A DNA stretch of 64,000 nucleotides. Origin: Oscillatoria salina IIICB1 (GTDB taxonomy: Bacteria > Cyanobacteriota > Cyanobacteriia > Cyanobacteriales > SIO1D9). Position numbers and translations under genes: made by a program. A model generated the notes under the pieces. It was given only the letters and a program-made list of their open reading frames with translations, made no database searches and had not been told where the DNA came from. This document shows positions 35,720 to 44,335 of this stretch, piece after piece; positions within the stretch are counted from its first letter, which is position 1, and each line of letters starts with the position of its first letter. Where the stretch lies: NCBI RefSeq assembly GCF_020144665.1, contig NZ_JAAHBQ010000017.1, forward strand, positions 1 through 64,000, written 5' to 3'.

Positions 35720-37495
35720 ATGAAGAGAAAATCTAGATATACATCGGATAAATTCAGCAAAATTAACCTTCGTCACCTAGTCAGTTTTTTGCTAGTGACA
35801 AGCACGACTGTTGGTTTTGGGGTTGAATGTCAAGCTCAAATTACCTCAGCAGAAATTAATAACCAAACAAGAATTAATCCCCAGCTAATTGCTCAACAAG
35901 CAGCATATACTCTCGGAACAGGCGATCGCGTGCGCGTTGATGTCTTTGATGTTCCAGAATATAGTGGCGAATATTTAGTTTTAATTGACGGTAGTCTCAA
36001 CTTACCAATCATTGGTAGCGTTAATGTTCGCGGACTAACACTCCCCCAAGCAACACAACTCATTACTAGAGAATACGCTCCTTATGTGAGGCGACCAATT
36101 GTTACCGTCAGTCTCCTTGAACCTCGTCCGATTAAAGTAGCCGTCGCTGGCGAAGTAAATCGTCCTGGTTCGTTTAAAGTAAATCTCGAAGGCTCGGAAT
36201 TTCCGACTCTTACCCAAGCAATTACTCTTGCTGGAGGAACCACCGGAGCCGCCGATGTTAGCTCAATCCAAATCCGACGACAAGCAGGTTCCGGGGAAGT
36301 AGTAAATTTATTAGCATTAATTCGTAGTGGCGATCTTTCTCAAGATCCGCTTTTGCGCGATGGAGACGAAATTTTTGTCCCGACGAGAAATAATATTGAC
36401 CCTGGTGAACTCCGCCAAATTGAAGCAGCGAACTTTGTCCCTCAAAATCAGCCGCGAGAAGTTGCCATTGTCGGAGAAGTGTCTCGTCCGGGAACCTACA
36501 CTGTAGGAGGAGAAATACCACCTACTGTCACCAGAGCAATTCAAAGTGCTGGTGGAGTTACCCCGATGGCAGAAGTTAGCAGCATCATCGTTCGTCGTCC
36601 CACTAGACAAGGTGGAGAACAAATCATCGCCATAGATTTGCTGCAATTATTGCGACAAGGAGACTTGACCCAAGACCTAATCTTACAGCAGGGAGATACA
36701 ATCTTGATTCCTACTGCCAGTCAAATTGACCCAGCCGAAAATCGTCAATTAGCAGACGCGACTTTTGGCATTCGGGCAGTAGAACCAGTTAAAGTAGCGA
36801 TCGTTGGTGAAGTAACTCGTCCAGGTTCTTACACCATTAGCGCGGGCGGTGGTAATTCTCAAGGAGCGGGTGGTGGTAGTACGCCACCAACTTTAACTGA
36901 AGCAATTCAAACTGCTGGCGGGATTACCGCTTTAGCAGATGTGCGTCAAGTAGAAGTTCGGCGACCCACAAGACAAGGTACAGAAAGAGTTATTTCCATC
37001 AATCTCTGGCAACTTTTGCAAAGTGGTGACTTAGCCCAAGACGTACTTTTACAAGATGGAGATACAATCGTCATTCCTACGGCTACAGCGATCGATCCGG
37101 CTGAAGCCGCAAATTTGGCAGAGGCAAGTTTTTCTCCTGAGAGGATTCAGGTTAATATTGTTGGGGAAGTCAAAAACCCTGGTTCAGTCGAAGTACCCCC
37201 AAATACTCCTTTAAATCAAGCAATTTTAGCAGCCGGGGGATTTGATAATACTCGCGCTCGTAGAGGCTCCGTAGAATTGATTCGCCTCAATCCTAATGGC
37301 ACAGTTGCGAAAAGAAATATACCAGTTGATTTCTCTGAAGGCATTGACCAGGAGAACAATCCACCTTTACGCCCTGGCGATGTGGTTGTGGTTAATCGTT
37401 CTACTTTGACTAGAGTCTCAGATACGTTAGGAACAGTTTTAAGTCCTGTAGGACGTTTCTTCTCGTTGTTTAACTTTTTACGCATCTTTGACTAA
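35720..37495 (+). CDS. Wza-like outer-membrane polysaccharide export protein with four SLBB-like segments
   Basis: 591 residues. A signal peptide (HLVSFLLVTSTTVGFGVECQAQ) is followed by the poly-export domain (YTLGTGDRVRVDVFDVPEYSG, about 60-145). Four segments with the motif GEVxRPGxx follow (VAGEVNRPGSF, IVGEVSRPGTY, IVGEVTRPGSY, IVGEVKNPGSV), more than the two SLBB domains of classical Wza. A Gly/Ser-rich insert (GGGNSQGAGGGS) lies between the third motif and the rest. It should form the outer-membrane channel for the polymer. It is co-transcribed with the Wzc-like gene. Confidence 0.92.
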   Translation: MKRKSRYTSDKFSKINLRHLVSFLLVTSTTVGFGVECQAQITSAEINNQTRINPQLIAQQAAYTLGTGDRVRVDVFDVPEYSGEYLVLIDGSLNLPIIGSVNVRGLTLPQATQLITREYAPYVRRPIVTVSLLEPRPIKVAVAGEVNRPGSFKVNLEGSEFPTLTQAITLAGGTTGAADVSSIQIRRQAGSGEVVNLLALIRSGDLSQDPLLRDGDEIFVPTRNNIDPGELRQIEAANFVPQNQPREVAIVGEVSRPGTYTVGGEIPPTVTRAIQSAGGVTPMAEVSSIIVRRPTRQGGEQIIAIDLLQLLRQGDLTQDLILQQGDTILIPTASQIDPAENRQLADATFGIRAVEPVKVAIVGEVTRPGSYTISAGGGNSQGAGGGSTPPTLTEAIQTAGGITALADVRQVEVRRPTRQGTERVISINLWQLLQSGDLAQDVLLQDGDTIVIPTATAIDPAEAANLAEASFSPERIQVNIVGEVKNPGSVEVPPNTPLNQAILAAGGFDNTRARRGSVELIRLNPNGTVAKRNIPVDFSEGIDQENNPPLRPGDVVVVNRSTLTRVSDTLGTVLSPVGRFFSLFNFLRIFD

Positions 37496-37547
37496 CCTAC
37501 TATAGCAGTGAACAGTAAACAGTGAACCGGGTCATTAAACAAAAATG

Positions 37548-37577
37548 GGGTAATGGATCGAACCAAATCCATTACCC
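37548..37577. terminator. Hairpin between convergent Wza-like and PEP-CTERM genes
   Basis: GGGTAATGGAT (37548-37558) pairs perfectly with ATCCATTACCC (37567-37577) across an 8-base loop. On the minus strand the stem is followed by CCATTTTTG, so it can terminate the PEP-CTERM transcript; it may also stop the plus-strand one. Confidence 0.7.
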
Positions 37578-37618
37578 TACTTAGTTGTATCGAGGAAAAT
37601 TGAGCTAGATGAATTAAA

Positions 37619-38356
37619 TTAGCTTTTTTGAGTGCTTTTACGACGGCGAGAGAGCAGAAATGAACCGCCAACTAAGCTTAATCCTAACAGGGTAGCCGGT
37701 TCGGGAACGGTTTCGGTGGGAGTTCCTGGAGCTATACCAGATACTCGGACAATCATGTCGTTGTAGTCTGCATCATTCCACCAGTCATTACCGAGTACCT
37801 CGATATCTTCGATCGCGAAAATCCAGTCATCTCCGTCTTGGTAGGTAGCAAACTGATCTTTTCCACCTGGGTTGAGAGCAGATTCGCTGTAGAAATAATC
37901 TGCTTGTTCGTATTCGTTACCTGCTGACCAAATGTAGAAACCGAAGTTTTCAAAGGGTAAGTTGCTAAAGGTGAGCGGAGCATCCCACCAGCCGTGGGAT
38001 GCTGAATCAAAGAGTTCAAGTTTGTTGTCTGCGTTCCCTAATTCATAAATACCGAACTTGTTTTTGTTCCAGTTAACGGCAACGTTGTCTAAGAGGTCAA
38101 CGGTAAGGGAACCAGTGCTAATAAATCCTTCAAATGCTGATTGGTTGTTCAGATCGCCAACTACTTCTGTGAATGCTGGATTATCGTAATCGGCAATTTG
38201 TAAATTTTCTAGCTTTTTGCTTTCTCCGTCGAGGCTGTAGCTGCCGTATTCAGCTAGAGAAGCAGCAGAAGCACTACCGCTAATGGCTACTGTTGTTCCT
38301 AAAGCTAACACCGCAGCACTGCTTGTGTAACTAAGGACTTTTTTGAGGGAAATCAT
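37619..38356 (-). CDS. PEP-CTERM sorting-domain protein (DUF4114-like)
   Basis: About 245 residues. A signal peptide (LSYTSSAAVLALGTTVAISGSASA) is followed by a mature part with NDWWNDADYNDMIVRV, the pattern seen in DUF4114-type secreted proteins with Asp-rich sites. The C-terminus, VPEPATLLGLSLVGGSFLLSRRRKS, is a PEP-CTERM tail: motif, membrane segment and Arg cluster. Such proteins are sorted by exosortase and go with exopolysaccharide genes in many bacteria. No exosortase is in this window. AAGGAG lies upstream of GTG-ATG; ATG at 38356 is chosen. Confidence 0.88.
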   Translation of the reverse strand: MISLKKVLSYTSSAAVLALGTTVAISGSASAASLAEYGSYSLDGESKKLENLQIADYDNPAFTEVVGDLNNQSAFEGFISTGSLTVDLLDNVAVNWNKNKFGIYELGNADNKLELFDSASHGWWDAPLTFSNLPFENFGFYIWSAGNEYEQADYFYSESALNPGGKDQFATYQDGDDWIFAIEDIEVLGNDWWNDADYNDMIVRVSGIAPGTPTETVPEPATLLGLSLVGGSFLLSRRRKSTQKS

Positions 38357-38635
38357 CACAGTTATCTCCTTAAAACTTACGCTTAATAAATTACCTAACC
38401 TACTTCATTTATCTTCCCCCTCTATGCTACTCACCATTTCTTTGTAATTCCAGAGGTTTTGCAGCATTTTCATTAACTCTTTAAAATCAGAGTATTTTAG
38501 GATAATAACTTTTGGCTTGCTTTAATTTAGCTAATCATTTCTCCGTGCTTATACGGATCTAATTCTGAAGGTGATTGTTCGAGGGTTAATTGTTTGCGTA
38601 GCTGTCTTGGGTTTTTACTGAGAAGAAAAACTAAC

Positions 38636-40348
38636 TTAGAGTTGCCCAGAAGCCAGTAAAGGAGCCGCTTGTAACAGTTTTTGGGTGTAGGGATTTTGGG
38701 GAGAGGTAAAAATTTGGTTAGTTTCTCCTATTTCTACTATTTTACCACTATTCATAACGGCGATGCGATCGCAGAAAAATCTTGCTACCCAGAGGTCATG
38801 TGTGATAAACAAATAAGTTAGCTTAAATTCTTCCTTGAGAGATTTCATTAAATCTAATACTTGAGTTTGGACGCTAGCATCGAGCATACTTACGGGTTCG
38901 TCACAGATAATTAATTTGGGTTGAGTAATTAAAGCACGGGCGATCGCTACGCGCTGTTGTTGTCCTCCGGATAAGTCGGCGGGGTAGCGGTTAGTGTAGT
39001 CTTCTACTGGGGTTAAACCTACTCGCTCTAACATTTGCCCTACTTTGATTTTAGCTTCGGCTGGCGTGGTTAAGTTATGAATATACAAGGGATCGACAAT
39101 ACTATCGCCAACTGTCATTAAAGGGTTAAGACAAGCGTGGGGATCTTGAAAAATCATTTGGATCTCGCGACGCATTTGCCGCATTTGGGAGGTTGAAAGT
39201 TTGGTTAAATCTGTTCCTAAAAATTCCACACTTCCAGACGTAGGGCGAACTAACTGTAAAATTGTCCGGGAAAGGGTACTTTTGCCGCAACCCGATTCAC
39301 CTACTAAACCGAAAATTTCCCCAGGATAAAGTTCAAAACTAACGTCGTCAACAGCTTTAATAAAATTAGTTTGTCGTGAAAATAATTGCTGAAGTAAACT
39401 GGTTTCTAAAGTGTAATACTGTTTGAGATTTTTAATTCTTAAAATAGGATTTGAATCTTGGCGATCGCTAGTGGGTAAGTTTTTAGCGAGTTCGGGATTT
39501 TCGCTGTTAGTAACTGGAATTTTTGCTTCTGCATCCTCAACTCGATCGACAGTTTGAATATGTAAAGCAGCTTCAAGTAAAGAGCGAGTATATTCATGTT
39601 GAGGTGCTTTCAGGAGGGAATTTATAGGTCCAGTTTCGACAATTTTGCCATTGTACATAACTGCAAGGCGATCGCAAAACTCTCCCACCATTGCCAAATC
39701 ATGAGAAATTAACAACAGTGCCAAAGAGCGAGAGTGACACAAGCGCGTGAGTTCTTGTAAAATCTCCGCAGCCACTGTAACATCAAGACTAGTAGTTGGT
39801 TCGTCAGCAACAATCAACTTGGGATCGAGAAGTAAAGCTAAAGCGATCGCCACACGCTGACGCATTCCTCCGCTAAACTCGTGCGGATATTGACCCCAAC
39901 GACTAGCAGGAATTTTCACCGCCGCCAAAGTAGACAGCGCCTTTTCCTTCGCTCGATCTCGCGATAACTTTGGTTGATGCGCCCTCAAAGTCTCGATACA
40001 ATGTTTGCCAATGGTCATTAAGGGATCGAGACGAGTCATCGGATCTTGAAACACCAACGCCACCGCTTCACCGCGAAACTTCCGTAACTGAGTTGGACTT
40101 AAATCAAAAACTGACTCACCCTGAAACGTAACTCGTCCCTCAATTTTCCCTTGGGGATCTAGCAAACGCATCGCCGCTCGTCCCAAAGTTGACTTTCCAC
40201 AGCCCGATTCTCCCACCAATCCCAGCTTTTCCCCTGGATTGAGAGTAAAAGAAACATCATCAACAGCCCAAGACTGTTGTTGAGCATTACGCTTGTTATT
40301 AGGATAAGCAACTCGTAAGTTTTCTACACGCAAAAGAGGATCGTTCAT
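38636..40348 (-). CDS. ABC transporter with two fused ATPase domains, oligopeptide/dipeptide (YejF/GsiA) type
   Basis: 570 residues. First ATPase: GESGCGKST, FSGGMRQRVAIAL, VADEPTTSLD. Second: GESGCGKST, LSGGQQQRVAIAR, CDEPVSMLD. Each is followed by an oligopeptide-type C-terminal extension (for example HEYTRSLLEAALH and NPYTQKLLQAAP). It energises uptake of peptides or similar solutes. No permease or binding-protein gene is nearby, so its partners lie elsewhere. It is transcribed alone. Confidence 0.9.
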   Translation of the reverse strand: MNDPLLRVENLRVAYPNNKRNAQQQSWAVDDVSFTLNPGEKLGLVGESGCGKSTLGRAAMRLLDPQGKIEGRVTFQGESVFDLSPTQLRKFRGEAVALVFQDPMTRLDPLMTIGKHCIETLRAHQPKLSRDRAKEKALSTLAAVKIPASRWGQYPHEFSGGMRQRVAIALALLLDPKLIVADEPTTSLDVTVAAEILQELTRLCHSRSLALLLISHDLAMVGEFCDRLAVMYNGKIVETGPINSLLKAPQHEYTRSLLEAALHIQTVDRVEDAEAKIPVTNSENPELAKNLPTSDRQDSNPILRIKNLKQYYTLETSLLQQLFSRQTNFIKAVDDVSFELYPGEIFGLVGESGCGKSTLSRTILQLVRPTSGSVEFLGTDLTKLSTSQMRQMRREIQMIFQDPHACLNPLMTVGDSIVDPLYIHNLTTPAEAKIKVGQMLERVGLTPVEDYTNRYPADLSGGQQQRVAIARALITQPKLIICDEPVSMLDASVQTQVLDLMKSLKEEFKLTYLFITHDLWVARFFCDRIAVMNSGKIVEIGETNQIFTSPQNPYTQKLLQAAPLLASGQL

Positions 40349-40383
40349 AGTTTTTCAGAAGGGATTGGGGTTTTCAGTGAACA

Positions 40384-40406
40384 GTTACCAGTTATCAGTT
40401 ACCAGT
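40384..40406. repeat. Dispersed repeat, shared with 60496-60518
   Basis: A 23-base stretch that begins GTTACCAGTTATCAG and ends TTACCAGT is identical to one at 60496-60518. It is a variant of the TAACTG/GATAACTG heptamer family that fills spacers here. Confidence 0.8.
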
Positions 40407-40503
40407 GAATAGTGGGTGGTTGGTAGTCGATATTGACAGTGGGGATAATTGGGGGAATTGGAAGGGATGGGGGACTGCTAACTGTTCGCTGGTAACTGTT
40501 CGC

Positions 40504-40587
40504 TGCTAACTGCTAACTGCTAACTGATAACTGATAACTGCTAACTGCTAACTGCTAACTGATAACTGATAACTGCTAACTGTTCAC
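40504..40587. repeat. Tandem heptamer array with a higher-order 35-base unit
   Basis: Heptamers TGCTAAC (C) and TGATAAC (D) follow each other in the order CCCDD CCCDD C, then a degenerate TGTTCAC. So the array is two exact 35-base units plus a partial one. The stop codon of the zinc-ribbon gene (TGA at 40586-40584) lies in the last, degenerate heptamer. Confidence 0.92.
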
Positions 40588-41156
40588 TGTTTATGGCTTT
40601 GGGCTACTTGTCGCATTAAATAAGCTAGGGCAAAATCTCCGTGAGGATGATCCTGTAAAATTTCCCCTAATTCAAAGACCTTTTGGGCTAATTCAGGTCC
40701 AAGTTTTTCCACCGTAGTTTGACGTTCCTTTTCCGCAGACTGTTGCTTTTGCAGTTGAAACTGCCATTCGGTGGAAAAAAGGCGATCGAGCGTCGTATGT
40801 ATTCCCAATTTGGTTAAGATATCCCACTCACCGCGATCGCACCAAATCCCTTGACACTGAGGACAGCGTTCCACGTAAAAAGGATTTCTAATACTGACTT
40901 TAGCGCGGGCTAAATAGCGACCGCATTCAGGACAAAGGGCTGCTTTCGCATCCAGAGGAGATTGAGTAAAGTTGACATCAAGGTTTTTCGAGAAAAAATC
41001 GGGGGGAACCACTGGTTGGTGTTGTTTTGCTTGCCAAGTTTCGTATTCGTCCCCGGAAAGCCAACTTCCTTGACATTGGGGACATTGTTTGGCGGCTAAA
41101 TTGGTTGAAAGAGTACCATCAACTAGCGCTACTTTCCTACATTTCGGACATTGCAC
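40584..41156 (-). CDS. TFIIB-type zinc-ribbon protein
   Basis: 190 residues. Two zinc-ribbon units: CPKC...CPQCQGSWLSGDE (residues 3-37) and CPEC...CPQCQGIWCDRGEWD (about 73-110), the usual form of the zf-TFIIB family. After that comes a helical C-terminal part with Gln- and Glu-rich text. Function is not known for this family; DNA or RNA contact is possible. The start is GTG at 41156, backed by AGGAGG eleven bases upstream. The last codons lie in the heptamer repeat, so the protein tail could vary with it. Confidence 0.8.
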   Translation of the reverse strand: MQCPKCRKVALVDGTLSTNLAAKQCPQCQGSWLSGDEYETWQAKQHQPVVPPDFFSKNLDVNFTQSPLDAKAALCPECGRYLARAKVSIRNPFYVERCPQCQGIWCDRGEWDILTKLGIHTTLDRLFSTEWQFQLQKQQSAEKERQTTVEKLGPELAQKVFELGEILQDHPHGDFALAYLMRQVAQSHKQ

Positions 41157-41215
41157 GGTCAGATGTGCCTCCTAGTTATCAAATTTTCTTATTTTATCGT
41201 TCTCTGACTCCAGAG

Positions 41216-41575
41216 CTAGGATGACAGCATTAGTTCGCAGTAGTCAATAAGTTTTTGTAAGCGCTCCTGAGCGGCTGCTAGTCTAGCCACAGAGGTTGAT
41301 AAAGATCGTGATGCTTGTAAAAATACGATCTCTGTTTGTAATAAGCGCCATGCGCGTAAGATTTCCGTCTGTACTGACTGCCAACGGGAAGCAACATCTA
41401 CATCGAGATTTTCACTGGTTAAAGTTGTAATCTGTTGTCCGTAAACCCACTGGGATTGCTGAAAACCTGCCTTTAGCGAGACCAGATCTGGCTGGGGTTG
41501 AGATAATATTTTTTGTAAGTTCCGGATTGATTTAAGAAAATCTTCGTATTGTTCGGTATGCGATCGCGGCAACAT
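41216..41575 (-). CDS. Small helical protein, PatD-like
   Basis: About 119 residues from ATG at 41575 (GTG at 41584 is an alternative). It is all alpha-helical by look, with SRWQSVQTEILRAWRLLQTEIVFLQASRS and a C-terminal RLQKLIDYCELML. This fits, from memory, the small cyanobacterial family named PatD, which affects heterocyst frequency in Anabaena, although homologues also occur in strains without heterocysts. It lies 60 bases from the zinc-ribbon gene and may share its transcript. Family call is tentative. Confidence 0.5.
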   Translation of the reverse strand: MLPRSHTEQYEDFLKSIRNLQKILSQPQPDLVSLKAGFQQSQWVYGQQITTLTSENLDVDVASRWQSVQTEILRAWRLLQTEIVFLQASRSLSTSVARLAAAQERLQKLIDYCELMLSS

Positions 41576-41959
41576 TGTTTGCACTGTTAAGCTAAAATTT
41601 CTTTAAATAATAATCCGACTTTCTGGAAAAGCCCGGATTTACGAGCTAGGAGCCAATAGTTATTACTAGAGGATTAAACTTGTATCCTCTTTGCTTCAAC
41701 TTTGAGGCTTCTTGGAACCCTAAAGCCAAAACCCCAGCTTATAACTTCTGGTGGTATTTTCTTCTAATTCCGAGTCTTCTAAACTCTCAGTTTTGGCTGA
41801 AACTCGTATTTTGTTTATTTTTGTTCGTCAAGGACGGGTAAACAAGACAACAAATCAACTTTTCTACCTGCAACCATAGCGTCTTAAGGATTTATGACCA
41901 AAAAGGGTTGATTTGGTCATTAGTTTTTTCTATTGCTAATTTCTAAACGAGAAACAACT
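41576..41959. other. Spacer and leader upstream of rsh
   Basis: About 380 bases between divergent genes. It holds a hairpin AATCCG...CGGATT (41612-41639) with an inner CTTT/AAAG stem, and in its last part the terminator and possible antiterminator described separately. Promoters for both neighbours must be here, but no sure boxes were found. Confidence 0.5.
41894..41929 (+). terminator. Intrinsic terminator in the leader of rsh
   Basis: ATGACCAAA (41894-41902) pairs with TTTGGTCAT (41912-41920) over a 9-base loop, followed by TAG and six T (41924-41929). The ATG of rsh is 30 bases further. A 9-base sequence upstream, CAAATCAAC (41851-41859), is complementary to GTTGATTTG (41907-41915), which covers the loop and first part of the right arm, so an alternative pairing would prevent the terminator. 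The left arm also starts a five-codon frame (MTKKG, stop at 41909-41911) with AAGGA just before. Confidence 0.6.
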
Positions 41960-44242
41960 ATGAACACAACTACACTTACTACAACTAATACTACTGATTT
42001 TGAGCCTCCGAAGTGGCTGAAAGAATGTTTGTTATCCCAGAATATTTCTGGAGATCGAGAGGCTGATGACGATCGTAGTCTGATTTGTCGTGCCTTTGAA
42101 TTTGCTTATCAACTTCACCAAGGACAGTATCGCAAATCGGGAGAACCTTATATTGCTCATCCAGTAGCGGTAGCAGGTTTGTTACGGGATCTGGGTGGCG
42201 ATCGCGCGATGATCGCGGCTGGGTTTCTTCATGATGTGGTGGAAGATACTGATGTCACGGTGGAGGAAATTGAGGAACTTTTTGGTTCTCAGGTACGCCA
42301 GCTAGTCGAAGGTGTGACTAAGCTTTCTAAGTTTAATTTTTCTAGTAAAACTGAACGTCAAGCTGAAAATTTCCGCCGTATGTTTATCGCGATGGCGAAG
42401 GATATTCGCGTCATTGTCGTTAAGCTAGCAGATCGGCTGCACAATATGCGAACTCTGGAACACCTGAAGCCGGAAAAACAGCAGCGTATTGCTTTGGAAA
42501 CTAGAGAAATCTTTGCTCCTTTGGCAAATCGACTGGGGATCGGGCGTTTTAAGTGGGAATTAGAGGATTTAGCTTTTAAGTATCTCGAACCCGATGCTTA
42601 TCAAGAAATCCAAGAATTGGTCGCTGAAAGAAGATCCGATCGCGAAGCGAGATTAGAAAAGGCGATCGAAAATTTGCGTTCTCGTTTAGGAGAAATTGGG
42701 ATTCATGTTTGGGAAGTCAACGGTAGACCAAAACACCTCTACAGCATTTATCAGAAGATGCAACGCCAACAAAAGGAGTTTGGTGAAATTTTTGATATTG
42801 CTGCTGTACGCATCATCTTAGAGACGAAGGACGAATGTTACCGCACTTTAGCTGTGGTACACGACAGTTTTCGCCCGATTCCCGGTCGTTTTAAAGATTA
42901 TATTGCTTTACCAAAACCAAATCGTTACCAGTCGCTACATACGACTGTGGTGGGTTTAAATGGTCGTCCTTTAGAGGTACAAATACGCACCCTGGAAATG
43001 CACCAAATAGCTGAATACGGGATCGCTGCTCACTGGAAGTATAAAGAAACAGGTGGTTCCTCGAATACCCAATTAAATACTGCTGATGAAAAATTTACTT
43101 GGTTGCGGCAACTCCTCGAATGGCAAAATGACCTTAAAGATGCTCAGGAATATATCGAAAGCCTCAAGGATAATTTATTTGAGGACGATGTCTATGTTTT
43201 TACCCCTCAAGGGGATGTGATTGCTTTGGCTAAAGGGTCAACTCCGGTGGATTTTGCTTATCGGATTCATACGGAAGTGGGAAATCACATGAAAGGGGCG
43301 AGAGTTAATGGGCGTTGGTCGGTATTGGAGACAGAATTACACAACGGTGATATTGTCGAAATTATCACTAGTAAAAACTCTCATCCGAGTTTAGATTGGC
43401 TTAATTTTGCTGTTACTCCTAGTGCAAGAAATAAAATTCGTCAGTGGTATAAGCGATCGCATCGAGATGAAAATCTTGCTCGCGGTCGGGATCTCTTAGA
43501 AAAGGAATTAGGCAAAAATGGCACGCTGTCTGTACTGAAGTCCGAGGCGATGCAAGCGGTAGCAGAACGTTGTAATTATCAAAATGTGGACGATCTCCTG
43601 GCTGCCCTCGGTTATGGTGAAGTAACTTTAAACTCGGTGGTGAATAAGCTGCGCGATGAAGTGAAAGCCCAACAACCGATTGAGGAAAGCGAGTCAGATA
43701 AACAAGAAACTAAAATTCTCACTACCGATAGCGGGAAAAATGACGTTTACACGGCTAGTTGTAGCAAAGTACGCAAATCTGACTCTCCTATTGCTGGAGT
43801 AGAAGGTTTACTGCATTATATTGCCGGCTGTTGTCGTCCTGTTCCCGGCGAACCGATTATCGGGATCGTCACTCGTGGGGCTAAAGGAATTTCGATTCAT
43901 CGTCAAGGTTGTAGTAACGTTGAAGATATACCTGGCGATCGCTTGATTCCGGTAAGCTGGAACCGTGAAGGCAATAACGGACGCTGCCAAACTTATCCGG
44001 TTAATATCTCGATTGAAGTTCTCGATCGCGTTGGGGTCTTTAAAGATATTTTGGCTCGTTTGAGCGACCAAAAAATTAATATTCGCAATGCAGGTGTGAA
44101 AACTAGTGAAGGTAAACCTGCTTTGATTTCCCTCGAAATTGATATTCGCGATTGCGAACAACTCGAACGCAGTCTCAACCAAATTCGCAAAATGAGCGAT
44201 GTGTTGAATCTACGCCGCGTTAGTGGGGTAGATTGTGAGTAA
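41960..44242 (+). CDS. rsh: Bifunctional (p)ppGpp synthetase/hydrolase (Rel/SpoT)
   Basis: 760 residues from ATG at 41960; TTG at 41933 would add nine and lies just beyond the leader terminator. Hydrolase (HD) domain: His67 in HPVAVAG, His91-Asp92 in HDVVEDT. Synthetase domain: RFKD at 310-313, the basic RXKD motif of bifunctional enzymes, with KPNRYQSLHTTV. Then TGS (VYVFTPQGDVIALAKGSTPVD), helical region, a Cys/His-containing zinc-finger-like part (HYIAGCCRPVPG) and an ACT domain at the end. It makes and breaks the alarmone that controls the stringent response. All key residues I can see are present. Confidence 0.95.
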   Translation: MNTTTLTTTNTTDFEPPKWLKECLLSQNISGDREADDDRSLICRAFEFAYQLHQGQYRKSGEPYIAHPVAVAGLLRDLGGDRAMIAAGFLHDVVEDTDVTVEEIEELFGSQVRQLVEGVTKLSKFNFSSKTERQAENFRRMFIAMAKDIRVIVVKLADRLHNMRTLEHLKPEKQQRIALETREIFAPLANRLGIGRFKWELEDLAFKYLEPDAYQEIQELVAERRSDREARLEKAIENLRSRLGEIGIHVWEVNGRPKHLYSIYQKMQRQQKEFGEIFDIAAVRIILETKDECYRTLAVVHDSFRPIPGRFKDYIALPKPNRYQSLHTTVVGLNGRPLEVQIRTLEMHQIAEYGIAAHWKYKETGGSSNTQLNTADEKFTWLRQLLEWQNDLKDAQEYIESLKDNLFEDDVYVFTPQGDVIALAKGSTPVDFAYRIHTEVGNHMKGARVNGRWSVLETELHNGDIVEIITSKNSHPSLDWLNFAVTPSARNKIRQWYKRSHRDENLARGRDLLEKELGKNGTLSVLKSEAMQAVAERCNYQNVDDLLAALGYGEVTLNSVVNKLRDEVKAQQPIEESESDKQETKILTTDSGKNDVYTASCSKVRKSDSPIAGVEGLLHYIAGCCRPVPGEPIIGIVTRGAKGISIHRQGCSNVEDIPGDRLIPVSWNREGNNGRCQTYPVNISIEVLDRVGVFKDILARLSDQKINIRNAGVKTSEGKPALISLEIDIRDCEQLERSLNQIRKMSDVLNLRRVSGVDCE

Positions 44243-44245
44243 GTG

Positions 44246-44330
44246 GGATTGGTGAGGAGGGGATTGGTGATTGGTGAGGAGGGGATTGGGTAAACTGCTA
44301 ACTATTTCATGCGGCTACGTGATAACTGAT
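44246..44330. repeat. Spacer repeat block after rsh
   Basis: GATTGGTGAGGAGGG occurs twice in a row within 44243-44290, followed by AACTGCTAACT and GATAACTGATAAC text up to the ATG of the next gene. It joins the GGGATTG type of 1033-1085 with the TAACTG type of 40504-40587. Confidence 0.7.
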
Positions 44331-44335
44331 AACCT

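Noticed and set aside
40504-40587. Possible CRISPR array
   Set aside because: The units are 7 bases with no unique spacers; it is a simple tandem repeat, and no cas genes are near.
43808-44182. A 124-codon frame opposite the end of rsh
   Set aside because: It lies wholly inside a sure gene on the other strand, and its protein looks like a shadow, without domain or ribosome site.
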